Below are positions 35,015 to 46,688 of a DNA stretch of 64,000 nt, piece by piece. A model generated the notes under the pieces. It was given only the letters and a program-made list of their open reading frames with translations. It was not told where the DNA came from and did not search any database. The stretch spans positions 56,719,854 through 56,783,853 of the forward strand of contig CM042011.1 of the NCBI GenBank assembly GCA_023525715.1, read 5' to 3'. Within the stretch, counting starts at the first letter, position 1. Each line of letters starts with the position of its first letter. Origin of the DNA: Cichorium intybus. Taxonomy: Eukaryota > Streptophyta > Magnoliopsida > Asterales > Asteraceae. A program made the position numbers and the translations under genes.

Positions 35015-36212
35015 ATGGGTTCTTCTGATTCATATATCCGCAGCAAAATACTTGATGAACCGTGTGTGTGCTTATCGTCATCGTTTGATTCATTAAACAA
35101 TGCAAATATGTACGCGACTGTTGCTCAAGCTGCACTTCTTGTGTTCACAAACACTGCAAGTTCAATCACTCCTCGTCCTAGAACTTTTCTCCACAGAGAT
35201 CGAGAAACCGTTGAGAAGCAGCTCATTCAAGATTTGTTCTAGATTCAAAGTTTGGGGATGCTAATTTCAGAAATAGGTTCCAGATGAGTAGAAGACTGTT
35301 TGTGATTGTTGAAGACTTGGAAATGAATTTTCCATATTTTCACACATCTTATAATGTCAGTGGACTTAAAGGTTTCACTGCATTTGAGAAATGCACATTT
35401 GTGATACGCCAATTAGGGGCGGAAGCACCCCCGATTCACATGATGGGTACTTGAATATGTCAGAAGGAACATCATGTGAAATCCTCTACAACTTCCGCTA
35501 TAGTATTGTTCATTTATATGGTGCGGAGTACATGTGTAAACCGACATCCAACAACATTCAACTATTGTACACTGCACACGAAGCCAAACATGGATTTCCT
35601 GGTATGCTGGGTAGCATTGATTGTACACATTGGGATTGGAGAAGTTGTCCAAGGTATTTGCGAGGCCAATACATGAGAGGTGATCACAGGTACCTTACAA
35701 TTATACTTGAAGCAATAGCGTCACAAGATTTGTGGATATGTTATTCATATTTTGGTGTCGCCGGGGGCAACAACGATCTAAACGTTTTGTATCAATCATC
35801 ACTATTCAATGATATCGTTCTTGGGACAACACCAAAATGTTCATTTGTTTTGAAGGGGGGAACAATACAAGCATGTGTACTATCTTGCTAATTGGATATA
35901 CCCTAACTGGCAACCTTTGTGAAATCATTTTCACACCCAATTACCCCAAAAAGAAGCATTTCAATGAGGCCCAATAAGCGGCAAGAAAGAACGTTGAACG
36001 AGCGTTTGGCGTACTAAAAGCAAGATGTGTTGTTATTAGACAGTCTGCACGGTCCACCGAACTCGATCGATGTAAAGATATCATGTACGCTTGCCTTATA
36101 TTACACAACATGATCCTCCAGGATGAATGTACTGATATATGTCTCGTACATGATGTCGATATCCCAACCAATGTAGAAGTTAACGATTATTCCTTTTTAA
36201 TACTATTTTAGA
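35015..36212 (+). pseudogene. ALP1-like Harbinger DDE transposase, broken
   Basis: The frame starts MGSSDSYIRSKILDEP and hits a stop after LIQDLF (35242). It resumes as FRNRFQMSRRLFVIVEDLEM, shifts near 35410, then reads NMSEGTSCEILYNFRYSIVH, EAKHGFPGMLGSIDCTHWDW (first catalytic Asp in IDCTHW) and DLWICYSYFGVAGGNNDLNV. The second motif, normally LVDGIYP, reads LANWIYPNWQP after another shift near 35860, so the second Asp is lost. The third motif NVERAFGVLKARCVVIR keeps its Glu but follows an in-frame stop (TAA after EAQ). The domain order is complete but the gene is dead. Harbinger transposases of this family cut and paste the element; host proteins such as ALP1 derive from them. Confidence 0.9.
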
Positions 36213-36629
36213 TATTAATTTAATGTTATTTTTCTTTTTTATTATATTGATTCCTTTTTAATATTATTTTAAATATTAAATTAAATATTATTTTAATTTT
36301 TTATTTAATTAATCATTTTAAAAATAAAAATATTAATATTATTTTTGTAATGGTGTGCATTTTTAATTTTATGTTATTTGTCTTTTTTATTTTATTTATT
36401 CCTTTTTAATATTATTTTAAATATTAAATTAAATGTTATTTTAATTTTTTTATTTAATTAATTATTTTAAAAATAAAAAAATATGATGTGGCATTGTGGG
36501 TTGGGAGGGTTCGGAAAAATCTGCTTCCATGGGTGAAAGATTGGGAAAGATTGAAGTGAGAAGAGAGAGGAAAGCTGATGTGGCGTGTGAGTGGGGAGGG
36601 GTGGGAGTGGTTTACTCCCCCCACCCTTA

Positions 36630-37660
36630 GATGCCTTGCTTGACCTGGTAGCCACACTTGAAACTCCAATCACTTGTACAATCTCTGATGGTTTTATGCA
36701 TAACTTTAACGAAAATCCTTTATGCAACTGAGAAGGTCGATGTCCACATCATCCTTTAGTGGACACTTGATGCATGTGTCTTCATTTTAAACAATGATAA
36801 AAACAAATTTGGGTCTTTTAATAAAATAGCAAAATTGGATTTTGTCCTTAGGAATACACACACACATACGAACACGACAGACACATAAAACACACAGACA
36901 CAGACATCACATGCATAGAACACAACACACACATATGACATACATAGAACACACAAACACATGTATATTGAACACATATGCACACCAGACACATAAAAGA
37001 CACACATACACAATACATACATATGTTAATTTGGAATTTGGTTATCGGTCACCTTAGAAAAAGCATAGTTGTTGGAAACTGGAATAATACTTACATCTTT
37101 GGACTTGTAATTGACTCAGACATTTCATCAAACTGTTAATATACGAACTTAAAAACTAAAACTTTCATCAAACAAATTTAATATAATTATCATTCAGTGA
37201 TGTGAATTGGAAGAAAATGAATGAATGATACATAGACTAACATCAACTCTTGAAATGGACAATGATTGGCCCAAAGAAAAGTAGCCATTGTGGTTTATAG
37301 TAAATACATGAAAGCTTTTTGTAGTCATATATGCAGGAATCGATTTCAAATTTGAAGTCACTAACTTGCTGTGGTGTGGAATACATTCAATTGGCTGACT
37401 TGTTTCCTAAAAATAATCAACTACAATTGATACCAATCCCAAAAAAAAGCAGCAATCGTAAGTTTTTCTGAAGCAGTTTAGCGTGAAACCAAAAAAAACT
37501 AAGCAATTGATATTAATCCCAAATATGTCAATACAAAACCAAAAAGATAAAAAGATGCAATACACATACCGAAACAATGTTCCTCAACCTCCATCCCAAA
37601 AGGAATTTGTAATAATAAAGGTGGATGGTGGTGCCTTTGAGGCCATTTATATGGAGAGTC
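36630..37660. other. Intergenic with a CA-rich degenerate repeat
   Basis: From about 36855 to 37022 the sequence is a degenerate (CA)n/ACACAGACACA repeat; frames through it give meaningless His/Thr or Cys/Val strings. The remainder shows no gene. Confidence 0.7.
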
Positions 37661-38651
37661 TGACACGTTGCAGTCGTCGATGCGGTAAAAAAAATACTAA
37701 ATTTAACATTACAACTCACTAGCTAGCGGCAAGTAAGGGTCAAACTGTGGAGTCCGTGGTTGACACTTTGTGTCGATAAACCGCACTATACTGTCACTCT
37801 ACAGCCGTTAAATCAAGAACACGTGGAAACAACCAAAAATAAATAAATCGAATTAAAACTCAGATCTGATTACAGATCGAGAAAACAATAACCAAATGCT
37901 TCATTATAAAAATCAAACCAAGACCAATATCCAAACAATCATTCAAAACTAAACTATCCACTAACCAAAGAATCTACAGGAATCGAATGATTGTTCCTAA
38001 GATCTAAACTAAAACATCGAGTAAACGAGGAAAATCCCAATTGCAGAATACCTTGATACCGAGTTGAGACAAAATAATAAAATACCAAATCTAAACCAAA
38101 CCTATCCCTTGGAACTGATAAAAGACGAAATTGAGACTATTGGATCCGCTCACGATACCCTCGGTTGCTTCAAAATTTGGACGGGAGCCCTATATTTATA
38201 TTGGTGGATTTTGGGGTCTCCGAGCCGTGGACAAGGCTAAACCGCCGTGGGCCATCCGGATTCCCAATATCTCGCGGTTTGAAATTTGAAAAACGAAGAT
38301 TTTGTCATTATCGGACATTAGCGTCGCTAACTAGGAGGGTTAGCATAGTTACGTCATGATCCACTTCTCGATTTACGTGATTTGAATTTTGAACTGAAGG
38401 TTACACGCTTTCACCACTTAACGTCGCTAAGCTAACAGCTTAGCGTCACTAACTTTGCCTGCTTTCACTTCTTTGTCCGTTTTGCTCCTTAACTTGTTCC
38501 GATTTGCACTAAAACCCCTGTATTTACACTAAAAACAAATCTAAATACTTTGGCACAAAAGTTAGTGATATTAGTATTTTTTTTAGAAAGATAAAGTAAC
38601 TAAAATGTGGCCCAATAACACCTAAATGGCTAACATTGTTAGGTGGTATCA
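37661..38651 (-). repeat. Tat-like 3' LTR (991 bp)
   Basis: The proposed ends TGACAC and GGTATCA form the short inverted repeat TGAYAC/GTRTCA. Internal interrupted palindromes TTAGCGTCGCTAA (38318-38330) and relatives (38418-38453) recur. The left flank GAGTC is the candidate target duplication but its partner is lost. Confidence 0.65.
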
Positions 38652-39410
38652 AACACCACATACTTGTGCATTGCTTGTCCCCAAGCAAGTAAACTTTTTA
38701 ACAAATTCTAAAGAAGACCCAAACATTTTTGAACATATTTAGTTTCAAAGTTTATTGCAATTCAAAAAATTAGATAAAAACGATTTCTAGAAAAATGACC
38801 AAAATACCCTTTCAGAATCACGACTTTCTAAAGAACCCTTGACTACATATTTTTGGTTCACAATTGTGCAAACTTACTTATTAAGATTCTAAAGGCCGCT
38901 AAGGAAATTTCCACGACTTTCGATGTTGTTTGTGTAACGAGTTTTCAAAAACACTATCCTATACCATTTGATCTTAGGTAGTGAGGTGCATAAATGCCTT
39001 ACGGGCCACCCTTTTCGATTTTACCGGCTCAAACGACAAAGGGCACCAATTCAAAATTCCTTCCTGAGTCTCAATCCTATGATACTCTAAATCTAAATTT
39101 TATAACTTCTCAAAACACTCAACTTATTTTAACTAAACTAGCATGTTGACTACTAAATGATATTTCTTGAAAAAAACCACAATGCTACTGAAATTCAAAA
39201 TTATTCATTTCCAAGTTACAACTTCTTTAAAAAATTGAAAAATTGCTAAAAGTTTCAAACTCTCTTTTTCGATCGTCCCCACCCAACTTATATGACTTTT
39301 TTCGCAAAAAAAATTCAAACTCTATTTTTCGACCATCCCCACCCCACATTTTAAAACGTACAACGTCCCCGTTGTACACAAAGAAAAATTCAATACAAAT
39401 GGAGAAAATG

Positions 39411-39433
39411 AGTTATACCCGGCAACGGTGCCA
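39411..39433 (-). other. Tat/Athila-type primer binding site
   Basis: The minus strand reads TGGCACCGTTGCCGGG, five bases beyond the LTR end. It differs by one base from the canonical TGGCGCCGTTGCCGGGG of Athila/Tat elements. Confidence 0.82.
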
Positions 39434-39438
39434 AAATT

Positions 39439-40371
39439 TGACACGTCACAGTCATGGATGCGGTAAAAAATACTAAATAAAACCTTACAGTTCACTAGCT
39501 AGCGGTAAATAAGGGTCGAACCGTGGAGTCCGTGGTTGGCACTTTGTATCGATAAACCGGGCTATAGTATCACTCTATAGACGGTGGATCAAGAACACAT
39601 GAGAACAAATAAAAAATCAATCAAAATAAATAAAACGAACTCAGATCTGATTGCAGATCGAGAAAACGACAAACCGAATGCTTTCTTTATAAAAATCAAA
39701 CCAAACAAATATTCAAATTCAAACTATCCGATCTAAACAAAGAATCTACATGAATAGAACGATTGTCTTGAGATCTAAACTAAAACATCGAGTAATCGAC
39801 GGAAATCCCAATTGCGGAATACCTCGATATCGAGTTGATATAAAATAACTAAAATGTCAAATCAAACGAAACTAACTACTTGGAACTGAAAAAGAGACGA
39901 ATTTAGACTACTGGATCCCCTCTTGATGCCTAGGGATGCTTCAAAAGTCGGACGGGAGCTTTATATTTATAGCGGTGGATTATGGGGTGTCCGAGCTGCG
40001 AATAAGGCTAAACTGTGCCGCGGGCCCGCTGGATTCCCGAGATCTCGCGATTTGAATTTTGAAAAATGAAGATTTTATGCTTATCCAGACCTTAGCGACG
40101 CTAAGCCTTGATCCGGTCCTTGAATTGCGGCATTTGAATTTTAAATCTGAAGATCATGCGTTTTGACCACCTTAGCGTCGCTAAGCACTTCCTAATCCAC
40201 CGTTTCGTGCGTTTTCAATTTTAAACTGAAAATTTCCGCCATCTGCCATATTAGCGTCGCTAAGCATGGAGCTAAGCGGCGCTAAGCCTGCCTGATTTCG
40301 CCGTTTCATCCGTTTTGATCTTCAACTTTTTCCAATTTGCACTTAAAACCCTATAATTACACTAGAAATTG
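39439..40371 (-). repeat. Tat-like 5' LTR, truncated at its upstream end
   Basis: It matches the 3' LTR from TGACACGTCACAGTC through the TTAGCG palindromes to ACACTAGA near 40370, then similarity stops. The palindromic motif CTTAGCGACGCTAAG (40091-40105), CTTAGCGTCGCTAAG (40171-40185) and others are denser here than in the other LTR. Confidence 0.65.
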
Positions 40372-40419
40372 TGTATGACCATGGTTTAAATAAAAAATTG
40401 TCATGATAAATTCTGAAGC

Positions 40420-40572
40420 TATATGTTCCATAGCAATATGCTTGATAGCAAACTCTGTTGCTGTACGTTCCGTAGCAAATCTCTTAGCTAGGCGTTCCAT
40501 AGCAAATATCGCAATTGTACGTTCCTTAGCAATTTCATAGTTATGCGTTTATAGCAAATGTTGTAGCTAGAG
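40420..40572. repeat. Degenerate minisatellite, 'GTTCC(A/G)TAGCAAAT' units
   Basis: Units of about 30 bp such as 'GCTGTACGTTCCGTAGCAAAT' variants recur five or six times with drift. It is non-coding and runs up to the next element. Confidence 0.7.
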
Positions 40573-40959
40573 GTTTCATAACAACTAGGTTGGACCCGTG
40601 CTACGCACGGGTCGGGTTAAGGTTATGGGACGGTTTGTTTTGTTTTTCTCACGGGTCGTAGTAGGATGGGTTTTAAATTGGAACCGTTTGTGATTTTTTT
40701 AGCTTAAACGGGACTACAGCATGTTTCTTGATGAACTTATAAAAACCCACCACTGTTCTATCAACATCTACAGTTATCTGCCATCCATTTAAAAAAAATT
40801 TTACATCACATATTATCAATCATAAAGTATTTCAACTGTAATTTATCTCTGTAATATCACTTACGGGATCAACGCTTTTGTTTCCTACTGGATAAAAAAG
40901 AATCGTTAGGTACCCATCAGCCTTCAAAAACCCAAAATCCAAAATCAAAGTTCACTTAC

Positions 40960-41045
40960 CGTTATATCATCAAGGAAAACATCCAGATCAGAACCGTTGA
41001 TCTTCGTTGCAGCCTCAGCAACAGTAGCTTTAGGTTTTTTCAACT
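40960..41045 (-). pseudogene. Captured exon fragment, possibly from a TMEM214/DUF2359-like gene
   Basis: The minus strand reads SKKLKKPKATVAEAATKING then SDLDVFLDDIT, ending exactly at a consensus splice donor (ACG|GTAAGTG; intron side at 40959 and lower). An open frame that stops at a good donor inside a non-coding transposon is a sign of gene capture. From memory, 'KKPKVTVAEAAAKIDPSDLAAFL' resembles the N-terminal region of plant DUF2359/TMEM214-like proteins such as At1g70770. No downstream exon was recognised and an upstream stop breaks the frame, so it cannot be a working gene. Confidence 0.45.
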
Positions 41046-41371
41046 TCTTACTTCTTCACATCAGAGGAGAAAGGAGCCACTGGAAAACGAATTCGATCGA
41101 GGCAGACCAGATGACCTTCAAAGACATCCTTCACCGATCGATAAAACTGCGAGGTGTAATGGAATGAAAACGAAGAAGTCTTTATCATCTGAAAACCTGC
41201 AAGAGAGGTAGACTGTAGGTGTGGGTAGTCATGGAGTTCGTGTCGCGCAAGAAAGGATGTAGGTGGCGGGAGTAGAATGGCCAAAAAACCCACCACTCTT
41301 AAAACCCCAAAACCTCCCCTACCCCTCAAAATCTTCTAGAAATCTGCTCACATTTAATCTATTTCCGCAAC

Positions 41372-41494
<123 letters not shown>

Positions 41495-42706
41495 TTGCAA
41501 ATCGTTTCTCAAAAGGAATGTTATGTTCATTTCTTTTCATATTTTACAGAACCAAAAATACTAAATTCAGATCATAGTATAATTGTTATTGCATTTGATA
41601 CAAAATGCAAACAAGTTTCTATTTGGAAATATCAATTTTTGATTCTTATTATAACAAACTTTTATATTTATATTTTTTCCTCTCGACTAATTTCGAATTA
41701 ATTGTTTTCACCCTATTTATTATAAAGTTATATTATTGATATTTTGTAAGTTGGGATTCCGGTCCCTTATTATATTTTAAAGTTAGATTTTTCGTCCCTT
41801 ACATAATTTGTTTTTATAGTTTTCATTTCCTTAATATTAAATTTTTTATGAATTGTTATTTATAGCATTGTACCAAATATGATAATTTCAAATTTTATTT
41901 TTGTCCGTCTTTTTCATACGTAATTATTAAGAGAGAAACTTTATTTTTATACGTTTATGGTCCACTTTGCAAAAGGATATCTTGGGACCTCTAATTTTTT
42001 CAGCACCCTTCTTATATTCTTATTTCTTGAAGATAATAAAAGAAACAACCGTTTGAATGTAATTATAGTTGTTATGTTGCTTGATTTTATATGATCAAAA
42101 TATGTTGGCTCAAGATCATTACCATAAAATTGTATAAATTTGTCGGGCTGCGTTTTTCAATATACCGGGATTCCGCAGCATCGCGTGAACGGTCAAAACC
42201 CTAGTTGTATATATTATACAATTCTGGCAAGTTAGCTATGGGTTTATGCTAACATACGCTGCAAAACTTTTTGCCTTGGTTTATGCTAACATACGCTTCA
42301 AAGTTCTAAATAAAACATAAAAGAAAACTTATATTTTTACTGGCTCCATACATTTGGTGCCACGTTATGTTGTTAGAGCTTCCCATATTGCCACCAACCT
42401 TCTTCTCACATAGTTTGATTGTGTTTTTTTTAATATGATTATTGCGAAAAATAGAATTAATTTAATAAATAACTATCTCATAGTTCTATTAAATTAATAT
42501 TGTTGTAATAAATCATTGCCTGTCACTCAATATCCTGTTATATTATTTTTGACATATATATGTTTTGGATTCTCATGAGAAACCGGGGTATTAATTTTGG
42601 GTATATTTTCATTTTTTATTAACGTTACAAAGTTAATTTTCATTAGCATTTCTTTTATTTTTTAGCCGCAGCGTAGCGCGGCCGTTTTTTCCTAGTTTCA
42701 TAACAA

Positions 42707-43351
42707 TATTCGCTAATATCCAATGATTCAATTATAGTATTCATAACATTATATGAAGAAATGCACTTAATATAAATTCACGAGTCACGACTTACAATAA
42801 TTTTAATAGAAACGTAAATAGATATCCAAGACATCAAAAAGCTAAACTAGTACAAAATCAAAAATAGCTACAAAACATAAAGAAATACATCTCGATTGGT
42901 AAAATATACAAGCCCTAAGGCAGACAAGGCCCAACACATATGTAGCTTAATAGATAAAAGCAACTTCAGATAAGAGATCTTCCTTGGGCCTTATTAAAAT
43001 TGTTAAAAGGCAGAAATCATTAGTGTATAATTTTCATCAAATCATAAGTCATAACACAATATTTGAAAAATCGAACGTGTCCAATTAATAAGAAAAAATT
43101 TAGGTGATACTTCGTGAATCGTGATGCTTACTTCCTTGTTGGATAACTCGAGAACCCAACAAATATTGAATCTTCTAAATTTGATATTTTAATGCAATAA
43201 ACAGAATTAACAATTTTACAGTGTTTAAAAATGAAAAGTGATCCGTACACAATAACTTTTCTTCATACTCAACAATATGTTGTACATTATGCATAAAAAA
43301 TGTTAAATTGTTGTGTATGGAGAAAAATTGTTGTGTACGGATCACTTCCCT
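42707..43351. other. AT-rich intergenic
   Basis: No gene or element boundary was recognised, apart from a short inverted repeat 'AAAAGTGATCCGTACACAATAA' / 'TTGTTGTGTACGGATCACTT' at about 43232-43254 and 43328-43348 that could be the ends of a ~115-bp foldback element. Confidence 0.5.
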
Positions 43352-43607
43352 TTAGGCTGAAGGGAGCAGTCAGCGCATGCTGAACATGCTAAACTATGTC
43401 ACATTAGCATTCAGCATGTTAGCACATGCTGACCAAATTTGGTGGGAGCAGTCAGCGCATGCTGAACATGCTAAACTATATCTTTTTAAATCTATTTTCT
43501 TAATTATTGATATTATTAAAAAACAAATATAAAATTAAAAACTACCATTTCATTAAACTTAAAATGCATTACATTAAAATTAAAAACATAAAATAAAACT
43601 TAAAACA

Positions 43608-43999
43608 AACTAAAGTAAACTAGAAGCTACTCGTTGAAGTGATATCCCAATTGCCTTGCCGCATCCTTCTTCATTTCTAACGCGACTTCGTACTCAAACC
43701 CAGTCTTGTCCGATATGTCTTCTTGTAGGATTTTTCGGAGCTGCATATTCTCTTTGATCTTCAAGTTAGACTGTTTGATCTTTTGGGCTTCCTTGTACGC
43801 CTCAACTAAAGTAAACTAGAAGCTACTCGTTGAAGTGATATCCCAATTGCCTTGCCGCATCCTTCTTCATTTCTAACGCGACTTCGTACTCAAACCCAGT
43901 CTTGTCCGATATGTCTTCTTGTAGGATTTTTCGGAGCTGCATATTCTCTTTGATCTTCAAGTTAGACTGTTTGATCTTTTGGGCTTCCTTGTACGCCTC
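43608..43999. repeat. Exact 196-bp tandem duplication at the ORF1 3' end
   Basis: The block AACTAAAGTAAACTAGAAGC to TTGTACGCCTC occurs twice in tandem (43608-43803 and 43804-43999). It contains the last 60 or so codons of ORF1. The ORF terminates in the inner copy, so the outer copy is an untranslated repeat of coding sequence. The copies appear identical, so the event is recent or an assembly artefact. Confidence 0.92.
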
Positions 44000-44990
44000 A
44001 ACATTACCGGACAAAGCGAGTAAATCTTCATGCACACTACTATTTGTGCTACTGCTAGTGCCTTGGCCTTGGACTCGCTTCTTTCGCTTTGCTTCATCAC
44101 GTCCCATGGGACGTGGTGGATCATTATTGAGGTTGAAGCCAACACTTGGATCCGAGGAAGGGGATTGTGTGGATTCAGAAACTTTGTGTCTCTTTGATAA
44201 GTGGACAATAAATTGGTCAAAAGACTCTAGCTCTCTCCACTTCTCGTAGGCTTTGACAGCACGCCAAAACACATCTTGATTAAATTGAGTACCATATTGG
44301 GCATGGTACAAGAGCCTCGCTTGAGCCATAACATCGTCACCATTGGCCCCACTTTGCCTTTGCCTCTCAACTTCGGCATGACACCCTTGGAATTCCATGA
44401 CACTTTTGTTGCAAGTGCGCCACTTTGAATAAAGTGAATTGGGATTGCGGTACGTGGAACCCATTCGTCTACACCAACTATTCCACACCTTTACTTTGAA
44501 GACATTTGTAGTTTGGTTGATCCCCGTCTCAGCTTCTTGCGAACAATTGACCCATGCTTCGCCCAAAGCTCGGACCTTTGTTAGTTGGCCCAGACTCTTC
44601 TTCTTCTTCTTCTGCTTGTTCGGTTTCTTCTTCTTCATCATCGGAGTTTTCTTGTTCTAGCCGGCGTGGTGCATTTCTTAAAAATTAGGAGTCGGGAGCG
44701 AATTGGGATAGTGATTCTAGTGATGGAGACATTTGTTGTGAATACATTTGTGTTGGAGTTGGTTGTGTTGGAGATGGTTGTGGTGAAGATGCTTGGTGTA
44801 ACCAATTGGTGACATATTGTTGTTGCATATCCCAATTCGGTGCATATTGACCATATGCCATCGAAGGGTCAACCGGGTGAGGTACATAACAACCGGCCAG
44901 AGGGGTTGCAATCGATGTAAGGGTGGATTTCTTTTTGGTAGCTTTGGTGGGTTTGGTTGGTTTGGTAGTTTTTCTTTGGCTTGAAGACAT
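43823..44990 (-). pseudogene. Harbinger ORF1 (trihelix-like plus NAM-associated C-terminus), two lesions
   Basis: The protein starts MSSSQRKTTKPTKPTKATKK and runs through a Gln/Pro-rich stretch (NWDMQQQYVTNWLHQ) to FAPDS, where TAA (44685-44687) stops it. The acidic linker NAPRRLEQENSDDEEEETEQ continues in the same frame, then the frame shifts. The second part, open from 44641 to 43823, has the trihelix-like segment VRALGEAWVNCSQEAETGIN, then VWNSWCRRMGSTYRNPNSLY, the FWRAVKAYEKW block, MGRDEAKRKK and a C-terminal helix region ending ARQLGYHFNE. This is the best preserved ORF1 in the window, with only one stop and one frameshift visible, so it may have died recently. Confidence 0.85.
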
Positions 44991-45381
44991 GATGAATGAA
45001 GTTTGAGAGTGTTTTTTGGAAGAAAAGAGGAGATGATTGTGTGAATAAAAGAGTAGAATGGTAGTGTTTATATAGGGGAGGATGTAACGGCTAGTTTTTT
45101 TAAAAAAAACGGCTAGTTTTTTTATAAAAAAATTTGAATTTTATAGAAGTTTTGGTTGATGTTTTAAAAAAATTTGGTTGAAAATGGGGTTTAAATGTTT
45201 TGGGTTTGAAACTAGCCGTTGAAGAGAGGAGCCATTGGAGTTGGCGAGCTCGCTCAAAACTTGGCGAGATGGTTCAACGATTGGCGAAGGCGACCGGCGA
45301 GGGTGCAATCGGCGAGGTGTTTGGCGAGCGATGGCGAGTGGTTGGCGAGGGGGGTTAACGAATTGCTCCCCCCCAGCCTTA

Positions 45382-46371
45382 GAAATATATATCCCAAATT
45401 CATTTTAGTTAACTTCTGTTTTGTAAGATAGTAATATCATATATACATGATGATGAATAACCAAATTTTAGCCAAATCTGTTGGTGCCCTAAAATCCTCT
45501 TAGTAGGCTTCAAAGGTTGTTTTAAATAATGACATCTTTAGCACATTCCAGTGCTCCACATGCCTAAAAACATTTCTCACAAAATAATTCAACTAAATCA
45601 ATACCACGATAATCTAAACAAATATATAAAACAGTAATTTCTTGAGCAAAATTATGATCAATTGTATTTATTACTTGCATACTTATCCGGATTCTTTTCT
45701 CATGTAACACTATGTAACAAGTAGTTGTAAAGAAATTTAATTTTCAAGAAAACAACCATAATTATATACAAGGACTTTTCAGTCATTTTGCTCAATACAC
45801 ATCATCGATAAAGTACATGCTTCCTAGAATGAATAAAGAACGAGGATAAAACGAGGAATTCTGTAACCTAAAACTAAAATCAATCAAGTAAAATCAAGAA
45901 TATAAACAGAAATACTTTTTAGCACCAGATTTGAACTTCTCATAGAAATTGCATATATAGATACTCAACAAAATTAAGCAATGTGATTTGTTTATTTACC
46001 TATGGAGAATCATTTGAAAACGGGTTGAAAAAGCCCTGATATTATCAGATACAAATAAGGCGATATTATCAGATACAACATATATTCAAGAAATTCCTGT
46101 AACCAAACCCAATCCAAAAACCACAATCGACCGTAGTGTTTTAAAATAAAATAGATTTTACTTGAATGTTTTCAAAGAAAAAGAAAATCAATGACATCGA
46201 ACCTTGTTATCCACACCCTGAACGAAATATGTCATTATCGTCAATGGAGAAACTCAGTGGAGGCGTTAGTGGGTCAAAAAAATCTACCCACGATATGAAA
46301 GCTTACTTGGTAACTCTTGTAGATATTGAAGAATGCAACTAAGGGGTGACGATGAGGACGTTCTCAGTCTA
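45382..46371. other. Intergenic, nothing recognised
   Basis: AT-rich DNA with no protein-like frame. A small direct repeat, GATATTATCAGATACAA, occurs twice near 46037-46078. Confidence 0.6.
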
Positions 46372-46688
46372 TGAGGGTGGACGGAGTGATAGAGCCATGG
46401 AGCGGGTTCGCTTGTGGGATGGAGTCGGTACCGCCGTGGTACCACTTTGATGATTGAACTGTGGTGCTCGGGCTCATGTGGGATGAGTGTTGTGGCTTCA
46501 TCATCTGGCCGAACCCATTGTTTATAAATAAATAAAATATAAATCTTTTAAAAATTAATTTCCTCATTTTCTTATATATACCACCTTCATACCTATTAAA
46601 AAATTCACATCTTCATCATTCTTTCTTTCTCTCAACATCTCTCTAAATCCTTTCCTATTATTTAAAAAAAACCCTCTTTTTTTACAAA

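Larger units (their letters stand above)
34705..36626 (+). mobile_element. PIF/Harbinger element carrying only the DDE transposase ORF
   Basis: The left terminus is GGATGGTCGGAGT; the right terminus, reverse complemented, is GGGTGGGGGGAGT. Both sides carry TTA (34702-34704 and 36627-36629). The 1922-bp element has a promoter (TATAAATA at 34881-34888), a broken ALP1-like ORF and an AT-rich 3' region. There is no ORF1. Its last 300 bp are clearly homologous to the end of the ORF1-only element at 46375-50769. Confidence 0.88.
37661..40371 (-). mobile_element. Deleted Tat/Athila-type LTR retrotransposon
   Basis: Two diverged LTR copies begin TGACACG on plus (37661 and 39439). Beside the second, the minus strand reads TGGCACCGTTGCCGGGTATA, the primer site typical of Tat/Athila elements, so the element runs on minus. 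Just inside the first LTR the minus strand reads TTGCTTGGGGACAAGCAATG, the usual text before the 3' LTR of this group. The internal region (38652-39438) is only about 0.8 kb and encodes nothing, so this is a heavily deleted or non-autonomous copy. LTR divergence is much higher than in the Gypsy elements above, so it is older. Confidence 0.78.
43355..45378 (-). mobile_element. PIF/Harbinger element carrying ORF1 only
   Basis: Terminal inverted repeats are GGCTGAAGGGAGCA on the left and GGCTGGGGGGAGCA (reverse complement of the right end), flanked by TTA at 43352-43354 and 45379-45381. It carries a nearly complete ORF1 on minus with its own TATA box (TATATAAAC, about 45068-45076). A 36-bp subterminal block (43362-43397) recurs at 43444-43479. 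No DDE ORF is present. Confidence 0.85.

Noticed and set aside
36756..37057. Cys/Val-rich and His/Thr-rich frames on both strands
   Set aside because: They translate a degenerate CA/GT repeat in either direction.
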